A program made the translations under genes and the position numbers. A stretch of DNA of 64,000 bases, from the NCBI RefSeq assembly GCF_041020765.1, contig NZ_JBEUEJ010000019.1; one strand, written 5' to 3'. The stretch comes from Kineococcus terrestris (GTDB lineage Bacteria > Actinomycetota > Actinomycetes > Actinomycetales > Kineococcaceae). Below, piece after piece: positions 55,148-62,446 of this stretch; the stretch's first letter is position 1, and every line of letters begins with the position of its first letter. Below the pieces are notes generated by a model. The model was not told the DNA's origin and did not search any database. It saw only the letters and a list, made by a program, of their open reading frames with translations.

Positions 55148-56967
55148 GCGCCGCCCGCCAGCCGGGCCAGCTCCTCCTCGACGACGGCCGCGACGTCCAG
55201 CTTGGTGAACACCGGGGTCGGCGCGGCCACCGGCGTGCCGGGCACGACGGGGCGCGGCGCCCACTCCGGCAGGGTCGCGCCGTCGCCGGAGCCGCGGCGG
55301 TAGTCGCCGGTCAGGACCGGGTAGGAGCGGGTGGCGTCGTCGAGGTCGGTGACCTCGCGCAGCTGCGGCAGCGGGGAGACGGTGCCGGTGCCGCCGAGGG
55401 CCTCGTGCACGGCCTGCGCCGAGTGCGGCAGGAACGGCGAGAGCAGCGTCCGGCAGTCCGAGACGGCCTGCGCGGTCACGTGCAGGACCGAGCGCATCCG
55501 CTCCGGGTCGGAGTTCTTGATCTTCCAGGGTTCCTGCTCGGTGAGGTACTTGTTCACCTCGCCGACGACCCGCATGGCCTCGGCGACCGCGGCGCGCTGG
55601 CGGTGCGCCTCGATGAGGGAGCCGACGGTGCCGAACCCGGCGCCGGTGGTGGCCAGGACCGCGCGGTCGGCGTCGGTGAGCTCCCCGCGCTCGGGGACCG
55701 AGCCGACGTTCTTGGCGATGAGGCTGGCCGTGCGGTTGACGAGGTTGCCCCAGCCGGCGACGAGCTCGGAGTTCGTGCGGGTCGCGAACTCCTGCCAGGT
55801 GAAGTCCGCGTCGCTGTTCTCCGGGCCGGCCGCGGAGATGAAGTACCGCAGGGCGTCCGGCTGGTAGCGGGCCAGCACGTCGCGGACGTGGATGACGACG
55901 CCGCGGCTGGAGGAGAACTGCTTGCCCTCCATCGTGAGGAACTCGCTCGCCACGACCTCGCTGGGCAGGTTCAGCGCGCCGTACGGGCCCGGCGCGCCGC
56001 CGGCGGCGCCGCGGCCGTCGTAGGCCAGCAGCTCGGCGGGCCAGATCTGCGAGTGGAAGGTGATGTTGTCCTTGCCCATGAAGTAGTACGACCGCGCGGA
56101 CGGGTCGGTCCACCAGGCGCGCCAGGCGTCGTCGTCGCCGGAGCGGCGGGCCCACTCCACCGAGGCGGACAGGTACCCGATGACGGCGTCGAACCACACG
56201 TACAGCCGCTTGGCGGGGTTGTCCTCCCAGCCGGGCAGCGGCACCGGGATGCCCCAGTCGATGTCGCGGGTCATGGCCCGCGGCTTGAGGTCCTCCAGCA
56301 GGTTCTGCGAGAACTTCAGGACGTTCGGGCGCCAGCGGCCCGTCTCCGCGCGCGTCTGCAGCCAGGAGCCCAGCGCGTCGGCCAGCGCCGGCAGGTCCAG
56401 GTAGAAGTGCTCGGTCTCCACGAACACCGGGGTCTCGCCGTTGATGCGGCTGCGGGGGTTCTTCAGCTCGATCGCGTCGAGCTGGTTGCCGCAGTTGTCG
56501 CACTGGTCCCCGCGCGCGCCGTCGAACCCGCAGATCGGGCAGGTGCCCTCGACGTAGCGGTCGGGCAGGGTGCGCCCGGTGGACGGGGAGATGGCGCCCA
56601 TGCCCTTCTTCGCCACCATGTAGCCGTTGCGGTGCACGGTGCGGAACATCTCCTGCACGACCGCGTGGTGGTTGCGCGTGGTGGTGCGGGTGAACAGGTC
56701 GTAGGACAGGCCCAGGGCGTGCAGGTCCTCGGCGATGACGCGGTTGTAGCGGTCGGCGAGCTCCTGCGGGCCCACGCCCTCCTGCTCGGCCTGCACGAGG
56801 ATCGGCGTCCCGTGCTCGTCGGTCCCCGAGACCATCAGGACGTCGTGACCCGCCATCCGCATGTACCGGCTGAACACGTCGGAGGGGACGCCGAAGCCGG
56901 CGACGTGGCCGATGTGGCGGGGGCCGTTGGCGTAGGGCCAGGCCACCGCGGACAGGACGTGGGTCAT
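55144..56967 (-). CDS. metG: Methionyl-tRNA synthetase
   Basis: 607 residues. HIGH motif in ANGPRHIGHVAGF, KMSKS equivalent in MEGKQFSSSRGVVIH, and a zinc knuckle with CPICGFDGARGDQCDNCG near residues 140-160. Anticodon-binding helical domain at about 400-550. It lacks the C-terminal tRNA-binding (EMAP/Csa-like) extension of some bacteria. The ATG at 56967 has TAGGAT seven bases upstream. First gene of the metG-tatD operon. Confidence 0.95.
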   Translation of the reverse strand: MTHVLSAVAWPYANGPRHIGHVAGFGVPSDVFSRYMRMAGHDVLMVSGTDEHGTPILVQAEQEGVGPQELADRYNRVIAEDLHALGLSYDLFTRTTTRNHHAVVQEMFRTVHRNGYMVAKKGMGAISPSTGRTLPDRYVEGTCPICGFDGARGDQCDNCGNQLDAIELKNPRSRINGETPVFVETEHFYLDLPALADALGSWLQTRAETGRWRPNVLKFSQNLLEDLKPRAMTRDIDWGIPVPLPGWEDNPAKRLYVWFDAVIGYLSASVEWARRSGDDDAWRAWWTDPSARSYYFMGKDNITFHSQIWPAELLAYDGRGAAGGAPGPYGALNLPSEVVASEFLTMEGKQFSSSRGVVIHVRDVLARYQPDALRYFISAAGPENSDADFTWQEFATRTNSELVAGWGNLVNRTASLIAKNVGSVPERGELTDADRAVLATTGAGFGTVGSLIEAHRQRAAVAEAMRVVGEVNKYLTEQEPWKIKNSDPERMRSVLHVTAQAVSDCRTLLSPFLPHSAQAVHEALGGTGTVSPLPQLREVTDLDDATRSYPVLTGDYRRGSGDGATLPEWAPRPVVPGTPVAAPTPVFTKLDVAAVVEEELARLAGGA

Positions 56968-56974
56968 GCCCCCA

Positions 56975-56980
56975 ATCCTA
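56975..56980 (-). promoter_or_regulatory. Predicted -10 (TAGGAT) of metG
   Basis: Seven bases before the ATG at 56967. Confidence 0.5.
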
Positions 56981-57065
56981 GGGGCGCCGGGCCGGGGCGC
57001 CCCGGCCCGCGCCCCGGCCCGCGCTCCGGCCCGCGCTCCGGCGGGCGCGTGTCGGAGCCGGGTCG

Positions 57066-57071
57066 TAGCGT
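57066..57071 (+). promoter_or_regulatory. Predicted -10 (TAGCGT) of the DUF3072 gene
   Basis: Seven bases before the GTG at 57079. Confidence 0.4.
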
Positions 57072-57078
57072 CGGCGCC

Positions 57079-57300
57079 GTGGCAGACGACGACGAGAACA
57101 CCGCCCCCGACCCGACGCAGAACGCGGAGAAGGACCCGGAGACCTGGGTCACCGGCGACGAGCCGATGACCGGCCCGCAGAAGAGCTACCTGGAGACGCT
57201 GGCCCGCGAGGCGGGCCAGGAGCTGCCCGGCGACCTGACCAAGGCGAAGGCCTCGGAGCTGATCGACGAGCTGCAGCAGAAGACCGGCCGCGGGCAGTAG
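57079..57300 (+). CDS. DUF3072 protein
   Basis: 73 residues. The conserved core GDEPMTGPQKSYLETLAREA (about residues 26-45) and TKAKASELIDELQQKTGRG match the small family DUF3072 whose function is unknown; the helical pattern resembles a SAP-like or coiled nucleic-acid-binding element, which is only a guess. The first 25 residues are acidic. It is divergent from metG and two bases upstream of the VOC gene, so both are probably cotranscribed. Confidence 0.85.
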   Translation: MADDDENTAPDPTQNAEKDPETWVTGDEPMTGPQKSYLETLAREAGQELPGDLTKAKASELIDELQQKTGRGQ

Positions 57301-57302
57301 CG

Positions 57303-58046
57303 GTGGGACCGGGCGCGCCGTCCTCCCGCCTGGTGCAGGTGGTCGTGGACGCGCGCGACCCGTGGGCGCTGGCCGGCTGGTGGCGCCGCGCGCTGGACTG
57401 GCGGCCCGGGTACAGCGACGACCACGAGGCCGACGTCGACCCGCCCGAGGGCGAGCCGGGCGTCGGCCTCGTGTTCGTGCCCGTCGACCCGCCCTCGGCC
57501 GGGCGCCAGCGCCTGCACCTGGACCTGGACACCTCCTCGGTGGCCGAGCAGCGGCTCGTGGTGGCCGAGCTGCTCGACCTGGGCGCCCGGCGCCTGGACG
57601 TCGGGCAGGGCGAGGTGCCGTGGGAGGTGCTGGCCGACCCCGAGGGCAACGCCTTCTGCGTGCTGGACCCGCGCCCGGAGTACGACGGCAGCGGCCGGGT
57701 GGCCGCGCTGGTCGCCGAGGCGCGCGACCCGCACAGCCTGGCCGCCTTCTGGCGGGCGGCCTCGGGGTGGGAGCCGGTGCGCACCAGCGACGACGTGGTG
57801 GCCCTGCGCCGCGGGGACACCGGCCCGCACCTGGAGCTGGTGCGCTCGCCGCACCCGCACGCGGGCAAGAACCGCTGGCACCTGGACCTGCGGCCCGTGC
57901 GCGCCGCCGGCCGCGACGCGGCGCTGCGCGAGCTGCTCGCCCGCGGCGCCCGGCACGCCGACGTCGGTCAGGGGCAGGTCGCCTGGGACGTGCTGGCCGA
58001 CCCGGAGGGCAACGAGTTCTGCCTGCTGGCCGGCCCGGTGGACTGA
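57303..58046 (+). CDS. Tandem VOC (glyoxalase-like) domain protein
   Basis: 247 residues made of two copies of a VOC/glyoxalase-like domain (about 1-120 and 125-247). Both halves end with the same line: DVGQGEVPWEVLADPEGNAF in the first and DVGQGQVAWDVLADPEGNEF in the second, showing an internal duplication. Possible metal ligands His and Glu are only partly present (QRLHLDLDTS; NRWHLDLRPV), so function may be binding rather than catalysis. GTG 57303 lies two bases after the DUF3072 stop. The 3' end overlaps the opposite-strand YczE gene by 79 bases. Confidence 0.85.
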   Translation: MGPGAPSSRLVQVVVDARDPWALAGWWRRALDWRPGYSDDHEADVDPPEGEPGVGLVFVPVDPPSAGRQRLHLDLDTSSVAEQRLVVAELLDLGARRLDVGQGEVPWEVLADPEGNAFCVLDPRPEYDGSGRVAALVAEARDPHSLAAFWRAASGWEPVRTSDDVVALRRGDTGPHLELVRSPHPHAGKNRWHLDLRPVRAAGRDAALRELLARGARHADVGQGQVAWDVLADPEGNEFCLLAGPVD

Positions 58047-58645
58047 GGCGCGGGCCGCCCGCGGAACGCGGGGTCCATGCGCGGCAGGGACCACCCCACG
58101 AGCGGCCCGATCCCCAGGGCGAAGGCGACGGTGCCGGCGCCCACGTCCCCGCCGAGGACCCAGCCGACGGCGAGCACCGTCAGCTCCACGGCGGCGCGGC
58201 ACCACCCCACGCGCAGGCCGGTGCGCGCGTGCAGGCCCGTCATGAGGCCGTCGCGCGGTCCGGGGCCCAGCCGGGCGCCCAGGTACAGGCCGCTGGCGAA
58301 GGCCAGCAGCACCAGGCCCGCGGCGAACAGCGGCACCCGCAGGAGGAGGGAGCCGGGCGAGGGCACCAGCTCGACCGTCGCCTGGATGACCGTGCCCACG
58401 AGCAGGACGTTGAGGACCGTGCCCGGTCCGGGCCGCTGGCGCAGCGGCACCCACAGGAGCAGGACGGCCAGGCCGATGACGACGGTCAGCCAGCCGACGC
58501 CCGCACCGGTCAGGCGGGACACCCCCTGCGCCAGCACCGTCCACGGGCCGACGCCCACGGCGGCCTGGACCATCAGCCCCTCGGCGGCGCCGAAGAGGAC
58601 CAGACCGACCAGGAGGCGGCTCCAGCGCAGGAGTGGACTCGTCAC
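57968..58645 (-). CDS. YczE/YitT-like integral membrane protein
   Basis: 225 residues with five or six hydrophobic helices (WSRLLVGLVLFGAAEGLMV, LLVGTVIQATVELV, VPLFAAGLVLLAFASGLYLG) and the family loop LGPGPRDGLMTGLHARTG. Function unknown in general. The last 30 residues (RPAPQSTGPASRQNSLPSGS region) are hydrophilic and lie antisense to the VOC gene, so the stop may have been lost at the usual end. GTG 58645 is 60 bases from the divergent MocR gene, a common pairing in actinobacteria. Confidence 0.83.
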   Translation of the reverse strand: MTSPLLRWSRLLVGLVLFGAAEGLMVQAAVGVGPWTVLAQGVSRLTGAGVGWLTVVIGLAVLLLWVPLRQRPGPGTVLNVLLVGTVIQATVELVPSPGSLLLRVPLFAAGLVLLAFASGLYLGARLGPGPRDGLMTGLHARTGLRVGWCRAAVELTVLAVGWVLGGDVGAGTVAFALGIGPLVGWSLPRMDPAFRGRPAPQSTGPASRQNSLPSGSASTSQATCP

Positions 58646-58650
58646 CCGAA

Positions 58651-58689
58651 GATTGGACCGCTTCGGAGCGGTGACCGGTAGGGCCAATC
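58651..58689. promoter_or_regulatory. MocR candidate operator, nested dyads
   Basis: Between the divergent YczE and MocR genes lie ACCGCT-TCGG-AGCGGT (58657-58672) and, around it, GATTGG/CCAATC (58651-58656 and 58684-58689). Both arm pairs are perfect. The dyads overlap the -35 of the MocR gene, so autoregulation and control of the YczE gene are likely. Confidence 0.55.
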
Positions 58690-58699
58690 CGCGTACGGT
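58671..58699 (+). promoter_or_regulatory. MocR gene promoter (GTGACC, 17 bases, TACGGT)
   Basis: TACGGT ends six bases before GTG 58706; GTGACC at 58671-58676 is a fair -35. Confidence 0.5.
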
Positions 58700-58705
58700 G
58701 GCCTG

Positions 58706-60127
58706 GTGACCACCACCCCGCGCTCCCTCGTGGCCCTGCTCGACGGCTGGCGGGACGGCGGCGGCCCGGCCTTCCGCGCGCTGGCCGCCCGGGTCCGGCT
58801 GCTCGCCGTCGACGGGCGCCTGGCCTCCGGCAGCCGGCTGCCCGCCGAGCGCGAGCTGGCCGCCGCGCTGGGGGTTAGCCGCACGACGGTCAGCGCGGCG
58901 TACGCGGCGCTGCGCGAGTCCGGTCACCTCCTCAGCGTGCGCGGCTCGGGCAGCGCGGTGCAGCTGCCGGGCCCGCGCGCCGCGGACCCGGCGCTGCCGG
59001 CGTCCCTGGACCTGACGCGCGCGGTGCTGCCGTGCGCGCCGCAGGTGCACGCCGCGGCGGTGCTGGCCGCGGCCGACCTGCCCGCCGCCACGGCCCGCGA
59101 CCGGCCCGGCGGCGGCTACGACCTGGTGGGCCTGCCGGAGCTGCGGGAGCTGCTGGCCGCCCGCTACACCGCGCGCGGCCTGCCCACGCGCCCGGAGGAG
59201 GTGCTGGTCACCCTCGGCGCGCAGGCCGCGATCGGGCTGCTGGCGCGCACGTGCACCTCCCCCGGCGACCGGGTGCTCGTGGAGTCCCCCACCTACCCGC
59301 ACGCCCTGGACGCCCTGCGCGCCGCGGGCGCGCGCCCGGTGACCGTGCCGGTGCGCGCGGCGACGGCCCGCGAGGCCGGTGGCTGGGACGCCGACGCGCT
59401 GGAGCAGGCGTTCGCGCGCGCCCGGCCCGCCCTGGCCCACCTCATGCCGTCCTTCCACAACCCCACGGGCGCGGTGATGCCGGAGGACGTGCGCCGGCGC
59501 GTGGTCGAGCTGGCGCGCCGGTACGGCACGCGGCTGGTGGTGGACGAGACGACCGCCGAGCTGGCGGTCGACGGGCCCGCGCCGGGCCCCTTCCCGGCCG
59601 ACGCGGTCCACGTGGGCACGGTCGCCAAGACGCTGTGGGGCGGGCTGCGCATCGGCTGGGTGCGCGCGGACGCCCGGCTGGTGCGGCACCTGGCGCAGCA
59701 CCGCTCACCGTGGGAGCTGGGCACCCCGGTGCTGGAGCAGCTGCTGGTCGCCCGGGCGCTGCCCCACCTGGACGACGTCCTGGCCGCGCGGCGCGAGCAG
59801 CTGCGCACCGGGCGCGACACCCTGCTGCGGCTGCTGGCCGCGGCGGTGCCCGAGTGGGAGTTGCCGCGCGTGGCCGGGGGGTTCTGCGCGTGGGTGAACC
59901 TGGGCGCGGAGGCCAGCAGCGCCCTGGTCACCGCGGCCGCGCGCCGGGGCCTGCAGCTGACCGCGGGCCCGCGCTTCGGGGTCGACGGCGCGTTCGAGCG
60001 GTTCCTGCGCGTGCCGTTCGGCCACCCGCCGGAGGTCCTGGAGCGGGCGGTGCCGCTGCTGGCCGCGGCGTGGGCGGAGGCCCGCTCCGCCGAGCGCGCC
60101 CCGCTCGCCGTCGCCGACGTCGTGTGA
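58706..60127 (+). CDS. MocR/PdxR-type GntR regulator fused to a PLP aminotransferase domain
   Basis: 473 residues. N-terminal GntR winged helix (about 10-75: SRLPAERELAAALGVSRTTV) joined to a fold-type I aminotransferase domain (about 105-460) with VTLGAQAAIGLLARTC, PSFHNPTGAVMPEDVRRR, DETTAELAVDG and the PLP-lysine loop GTVAKTLWGGLRIGWV. Such proteins use the aminotransferase fold to sense PLP or amino compounds. Here the likely target is the divergent YczE gene. GTG 58706 is fixed by the promoter. Confidence 0.9.
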   Translation: MTTTPRSLVALLDGWRDGGGPAFRALAARVRLLAVDGRLASGSRLPAERELAAALGVSRTTVSAAYAALRESGHLLSVRGSGSAVQLPGPRAADPALPASLDLTRAVLPCAPQVHAAAVLAAADLPAATARDRPGGGYDLVGLPELRELLAARYTARGLPTRPEEVLVTLGAQAAIGLLARTCTSPGDRVLVESPTYPHALDALRAAGARPVTVPVRAATAREAGGWDADALEQAFARARPALAHLMPSFHNPTGAVMPEDVRRRVVELARRYGTRLVVDETTAELAVDGPAPGPFPADAVHVGTVAKTLWGGLRIGWVRADARLVRHLAQHRSPWELGTPVLEQLLVARALPHLDDVLAARREQLRTGRDTLLRLLAAAVPEWELPRVAGGFCAWVNLGAEASSALVTAAARRGLQLTAGPRFGVDGAFERFLRVPFGHPPEVLERAVPLLAAAWAEARSAERAPLAVADVV

Positions 60128-60151
60128 GGACGCCGTCCGGGTCCGCGGGTC

Positions 60152-61123
60152 TCAGCCCTCGCCGGGCAGCAGGAGCAGCTTGCCGGTGGTGCGCCGGCCC
60201 TGCAGGTCCTCGTGGGCGCGGCGGGCGTCGGCCAGGGGGTAGGTGCCGCCGATCCGCACGTCGAGGCGGCCGGCGGCGATCCAGCCGAACAGGTCCTCGC
60301 AGCGGGCCAGCAGCTCCTCGCGGGTGCGCGTGTAGGAGGCCAGCGTGGGGCGGGTGACGAACAGCGAGCCCCCCGTGTTCAGCCGCTGCAGGTCGAAGGG
60401 CGGCACCTGCCCGCTGGAGCCGCCGAACAGCACCATCAGCCCGCGCGGGCGCAGCGCCTCCAGGCTGGCGTCGAAGGTGTCCTTGCCGACGCTGTCGTAG
60501 ACGACGTCGACGCCGCGGCCGCCGGTGAGCTCGCGGGCCCGGGCGGTCGCGCCGTCGTAGCGGACGACCTCCAGGGCGCCGGCCGCGCGGGCCAGCTCGG
60601 CCTTCTCCTCCGTGGACGTCGTCGCGAGCACCCGGCCGCCGCGCAGGGTGACGATCCGGGTCAGCAGCAGGCCCACCCCGCCGGCGGCGGCGTGCACGAG
60701 CGCCCACGTGCCGTGCCGCACGTCGTAGGTGCTGGTGGCGAGGTAGTGCGCGGTCAGGCCCTGCAGCATCGCCGCGGCCGCGGTGCGCGCGTCCACGCCC
60801 TCGGGGACGGGCACGAGCTCGGCGGCGTCGACGACGACGCGCTGCGCGTAGCTGCCGGGCGCCTCCTTCCAGGCCACCAGCTGCCCCGGCGCGAACGCGG
60901 CCGCGCCCTCGCCGGCCTCCAGGACCCGGCCGGCGCCCTCGGAACCGAGGACGGCGGGCAGGTCGAGGGGGTAGACGCCGCTGCGCCGGTAGGTGTCGAT
61001 GTAGTTGACGCCCGCGGCCTCGACCTCCACGAGCACCTGCCCGGGACCCGGCCGCGGGTCGGGGACGTCGGTGACGGTGAGGACCTCCGGTCCCCCGGTC
61101 CGGTCGATCTGCACGGCGCGCAC
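60152..61123 (-). CDS. Quinone oxidoreductase (zeta-crystallin type, MDR family)
   Basis: 323 residues of medium-chain dehydrogenase fold without zinc ligands. Features: VLVEVEAAGVNYIDTYRRSG, VLGSEGAGRVL, the NADPH loop VHAAAGGVGLLLTRIVTLRG and YDSVGKDTFDASLEAL. It reduces quinones with NADPH in the cytosol. GTG 61123 has CAGGAT six bases upstream. It lies downstream of the LacI gene (58-base gap, same strand) and is convergent with the MocR gene. Confidence 0.9.
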   Translation of the reverse strand: MRAVQIDRTGGPEVLTVTDVPDPRPGPGQVLVEVEAAGVNYIDTYRRSGVYPLDLPAVLGSEGAGRVLEAGEGAAAFAPGQLVAWKEAPGSYAQRVVVDAAELVPVPEGVDARTAAAAMLQGLTAHYLATSTYDVRHGTWALVHAAAGGVGLLLTRIVTLRGGRVLATTSTEEKAELARAAGALEVVRYDGATARARELTGGRGVDVVYDSVGKDTFDASLEALRPRGLMVLFGGSSGQVPPFDLQRLNTGGSLFVTRPTLASYTRTREELLARCEDLFGWIAAGRLDVRIGGTYPLADARRAHEDLQGRRTTGKLLLLPGEG

Positions 61124-61129
61124 GGCGCG

Positions 61130-61135
61130 ATCCTG
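61130..61135 (-). promoter_or_regulatory. Predicted -10 (CAGGAT) of the quinone oxidoreductase gene
   Basis: Six bases before the GTG at 61123. Confidence 0.45.
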
Positions 61136-61181
61136 CCCGTGGCGCTCCGCCGCCGCACGCGCGCCCCCCGCGTCCCGCCGC

Positions 61182-62198
61182 TCAGGCGGGGGCGCTCTCG
61201 CGCACGACGAGGTGGTGGGAGGCCGTGACCAGCTTGGGCGGGGAGTCGTCGCCGGCGAGCCGCTCGGCGAGCAGGCCGAGGGCGAGGCGGGCGATCTCGG
61301 CGCGGTCCAGGGCCACCGTGGTCAGCGACGGGGTCGCGTAGCGGGCCTCCTCGACGTCATCGACGCCGACGACGGCGACGTCCTCGGGCACCCGGCGGCC
61401 CAGCTCGGTGAGCGCGCGCACGGCGCCGAAGGCGAGCAGGTCGTTGGCGGCGAAGACGGCGTCGACGTCGGGCCGCTCGGCCAGCAGCGCCCGGGTGCCG
61501 TCGTAGCCGTGGACGCGCTCCCACTCCGGCGTCGCGCGCATCAGGGCGGGGTCCAGGGGCACCCCCGCGCGGCGCAGCGCCCGGCGGTAACCGGTGACGC
61601 GCTGGGCCACCACGGGAGGGCGACCGCCGCCCTTGTCGCCGAGGAAGGCCACCCGGCGGCGCCCGGAGTCCAGCAGGTGGCGGGTGGCGGTGTCGCCGAT
61701 GCCGGCGGAGTCGATGGTGACGCGGTCCAGTCCGGCGCCCTCGCCGTTCTCGCCGACGACGACGGCGGGGGTGGTGTCGCGCCGGCGCGACAGCTCCTCG
61801 ACGGGGATGGTCAGGGGTACGAAGACGAGCCCGTCGACCATCCGGACGGGGAAGCCGTCGCTGACCTCGCGCTCGCGCTCGAGGTCGGCGTCGGTCTGCT
61901 CGACGATGAGGGTGAGCCCGCGCTCGCGGGCGGTGCGCACGAGCTCGGAGGTCAGCTCCCCGTAGTAGGGGCTGGTGACGTTGGGGACGGCGAGCGCCAC
62001 CAGGCCGCTGCGCCCCTGCCGCAGCTGGCGGCCGATCCCGTTGGGGCGGTAGTCGAGCTGGTCGATGACGGCGCGCACGCGCGCGCGCATCTCGGGCCGC
62101 ACGTGCGGGTGGTCGTTGACGACGTTGGACACCGTCTTGATCGACACGCCGGCGGCGACGGCGACGTCACGCAGCGTCGTCGCTCGGGCAGTGGGCAC
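61182..62198 (-). CDS. LacI-family transcriptional regulator
   Basis: 338 residues. Helix-turn-helix and hinge at the N terminus: TTLRDVAVAAGVSIKTVSNV and VVNDHPHVRPEMRARV. The periplasmic-binding-like sensor domain follows (LVALAVPNVTSPYYGEL, VFAANDLLAFGAVRAL). It most likely represses the divergent GH51 gene until an arabino-sugar binds. GTG 62198 is chosen over an ATG at 62270 since CATGAT is six bases upstream and the extra residues are unlike the family. Confidence 0.9.
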   Translation of the reverse strand: MPTARATTLRDVAVAAGVSIKTVSNVVNDHPHVRPEMRARVRAVIDQLDYRPNGIGRQLRQGRSGLVALAVPNVTSPYYGELTSELVRTARERGLTLIVEQTDADLEREREVSDGFPVRMVDGLVFVPLTIPVEELSRRRDTTPAVVVGENGEGAGLDRVTIDSAGIGDTATRHLLDSGRRRVAFLGDKGGGRPPVVAQRVTGYRRALRRAGVPLDPALMRATPEWERVHGYDGTRALLAERPDVDAVFAANDLLAFGAVRALTELGRRVPEDVAVVGVDDVEEARYATPSLTTVALDRAEIARLALGLLAERLAGDDSPPKLVTASHHLVVRESAPA

Positions 62199-62204
62199 GT
62201 CAGC

Positions 62205-62210
62205 ATCATG
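62205..62210 (-). promoter_or_regulatory. Predicted -10 (CATGAT) of the LacI gene
   Basis: Six bases before the GTG at 62198. Confidence 0.4.
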
Positions 62211-62233
62211 GCACTGTCCGCGCACGGCGACGC

Positions 62234-62262
62234 TTGACCTTTGGCGCCGGTGCGTGTTTGCT
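62234..62262 (+). promoter_or_regulatory. GH51 gene promoter (TTGACC, 17 bases, TTTGCT)
   Basis: TTGACC at 62234-62239 and TTTGCT at 62257-62262; the leader would be about 175 bases, running to GTG 62447. Confidence 0.5.
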
Positions 62263-62265
62263 TCG

Positions 62266-62278
62266 TTCAACGTTGCAA
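62266..62278. promoter_or_regulatory. LacI-family operator TTCAACGTTGCAA
   Basis: Close to the family-type palindrome TTGCAACGTTGCAA, with core AACGTT, just downstream of the -10 at the expected transcription start of the arabinofuranosidase gene. Repression by the adjacent LacI protein is likely. Confidence 0.65.
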
Positions 62279-62446
62279 AGCACCGTCACGGAGGTCGACG
62301 ACGACCCGCACCGCTCGCACCGCTCACCCGGCCGCCGCCCCGCGGCGGACCCGCCCGGGCACCGCCCGGCCCCGCACCGCCGGCCCCCGCGACCCCGGGG
62401 CCGCGCACCACCCACCGGAAGCCACGACCCACCGGAAGGACGCCTC

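Noticed and set aside
54191..55303. 370-residue plus-strand frame beginning with WPAGWSTGW repeats
   Set aside because: The repeat is only the translation of the 12-base DNA repeat and the remainder is antisense to tatD.
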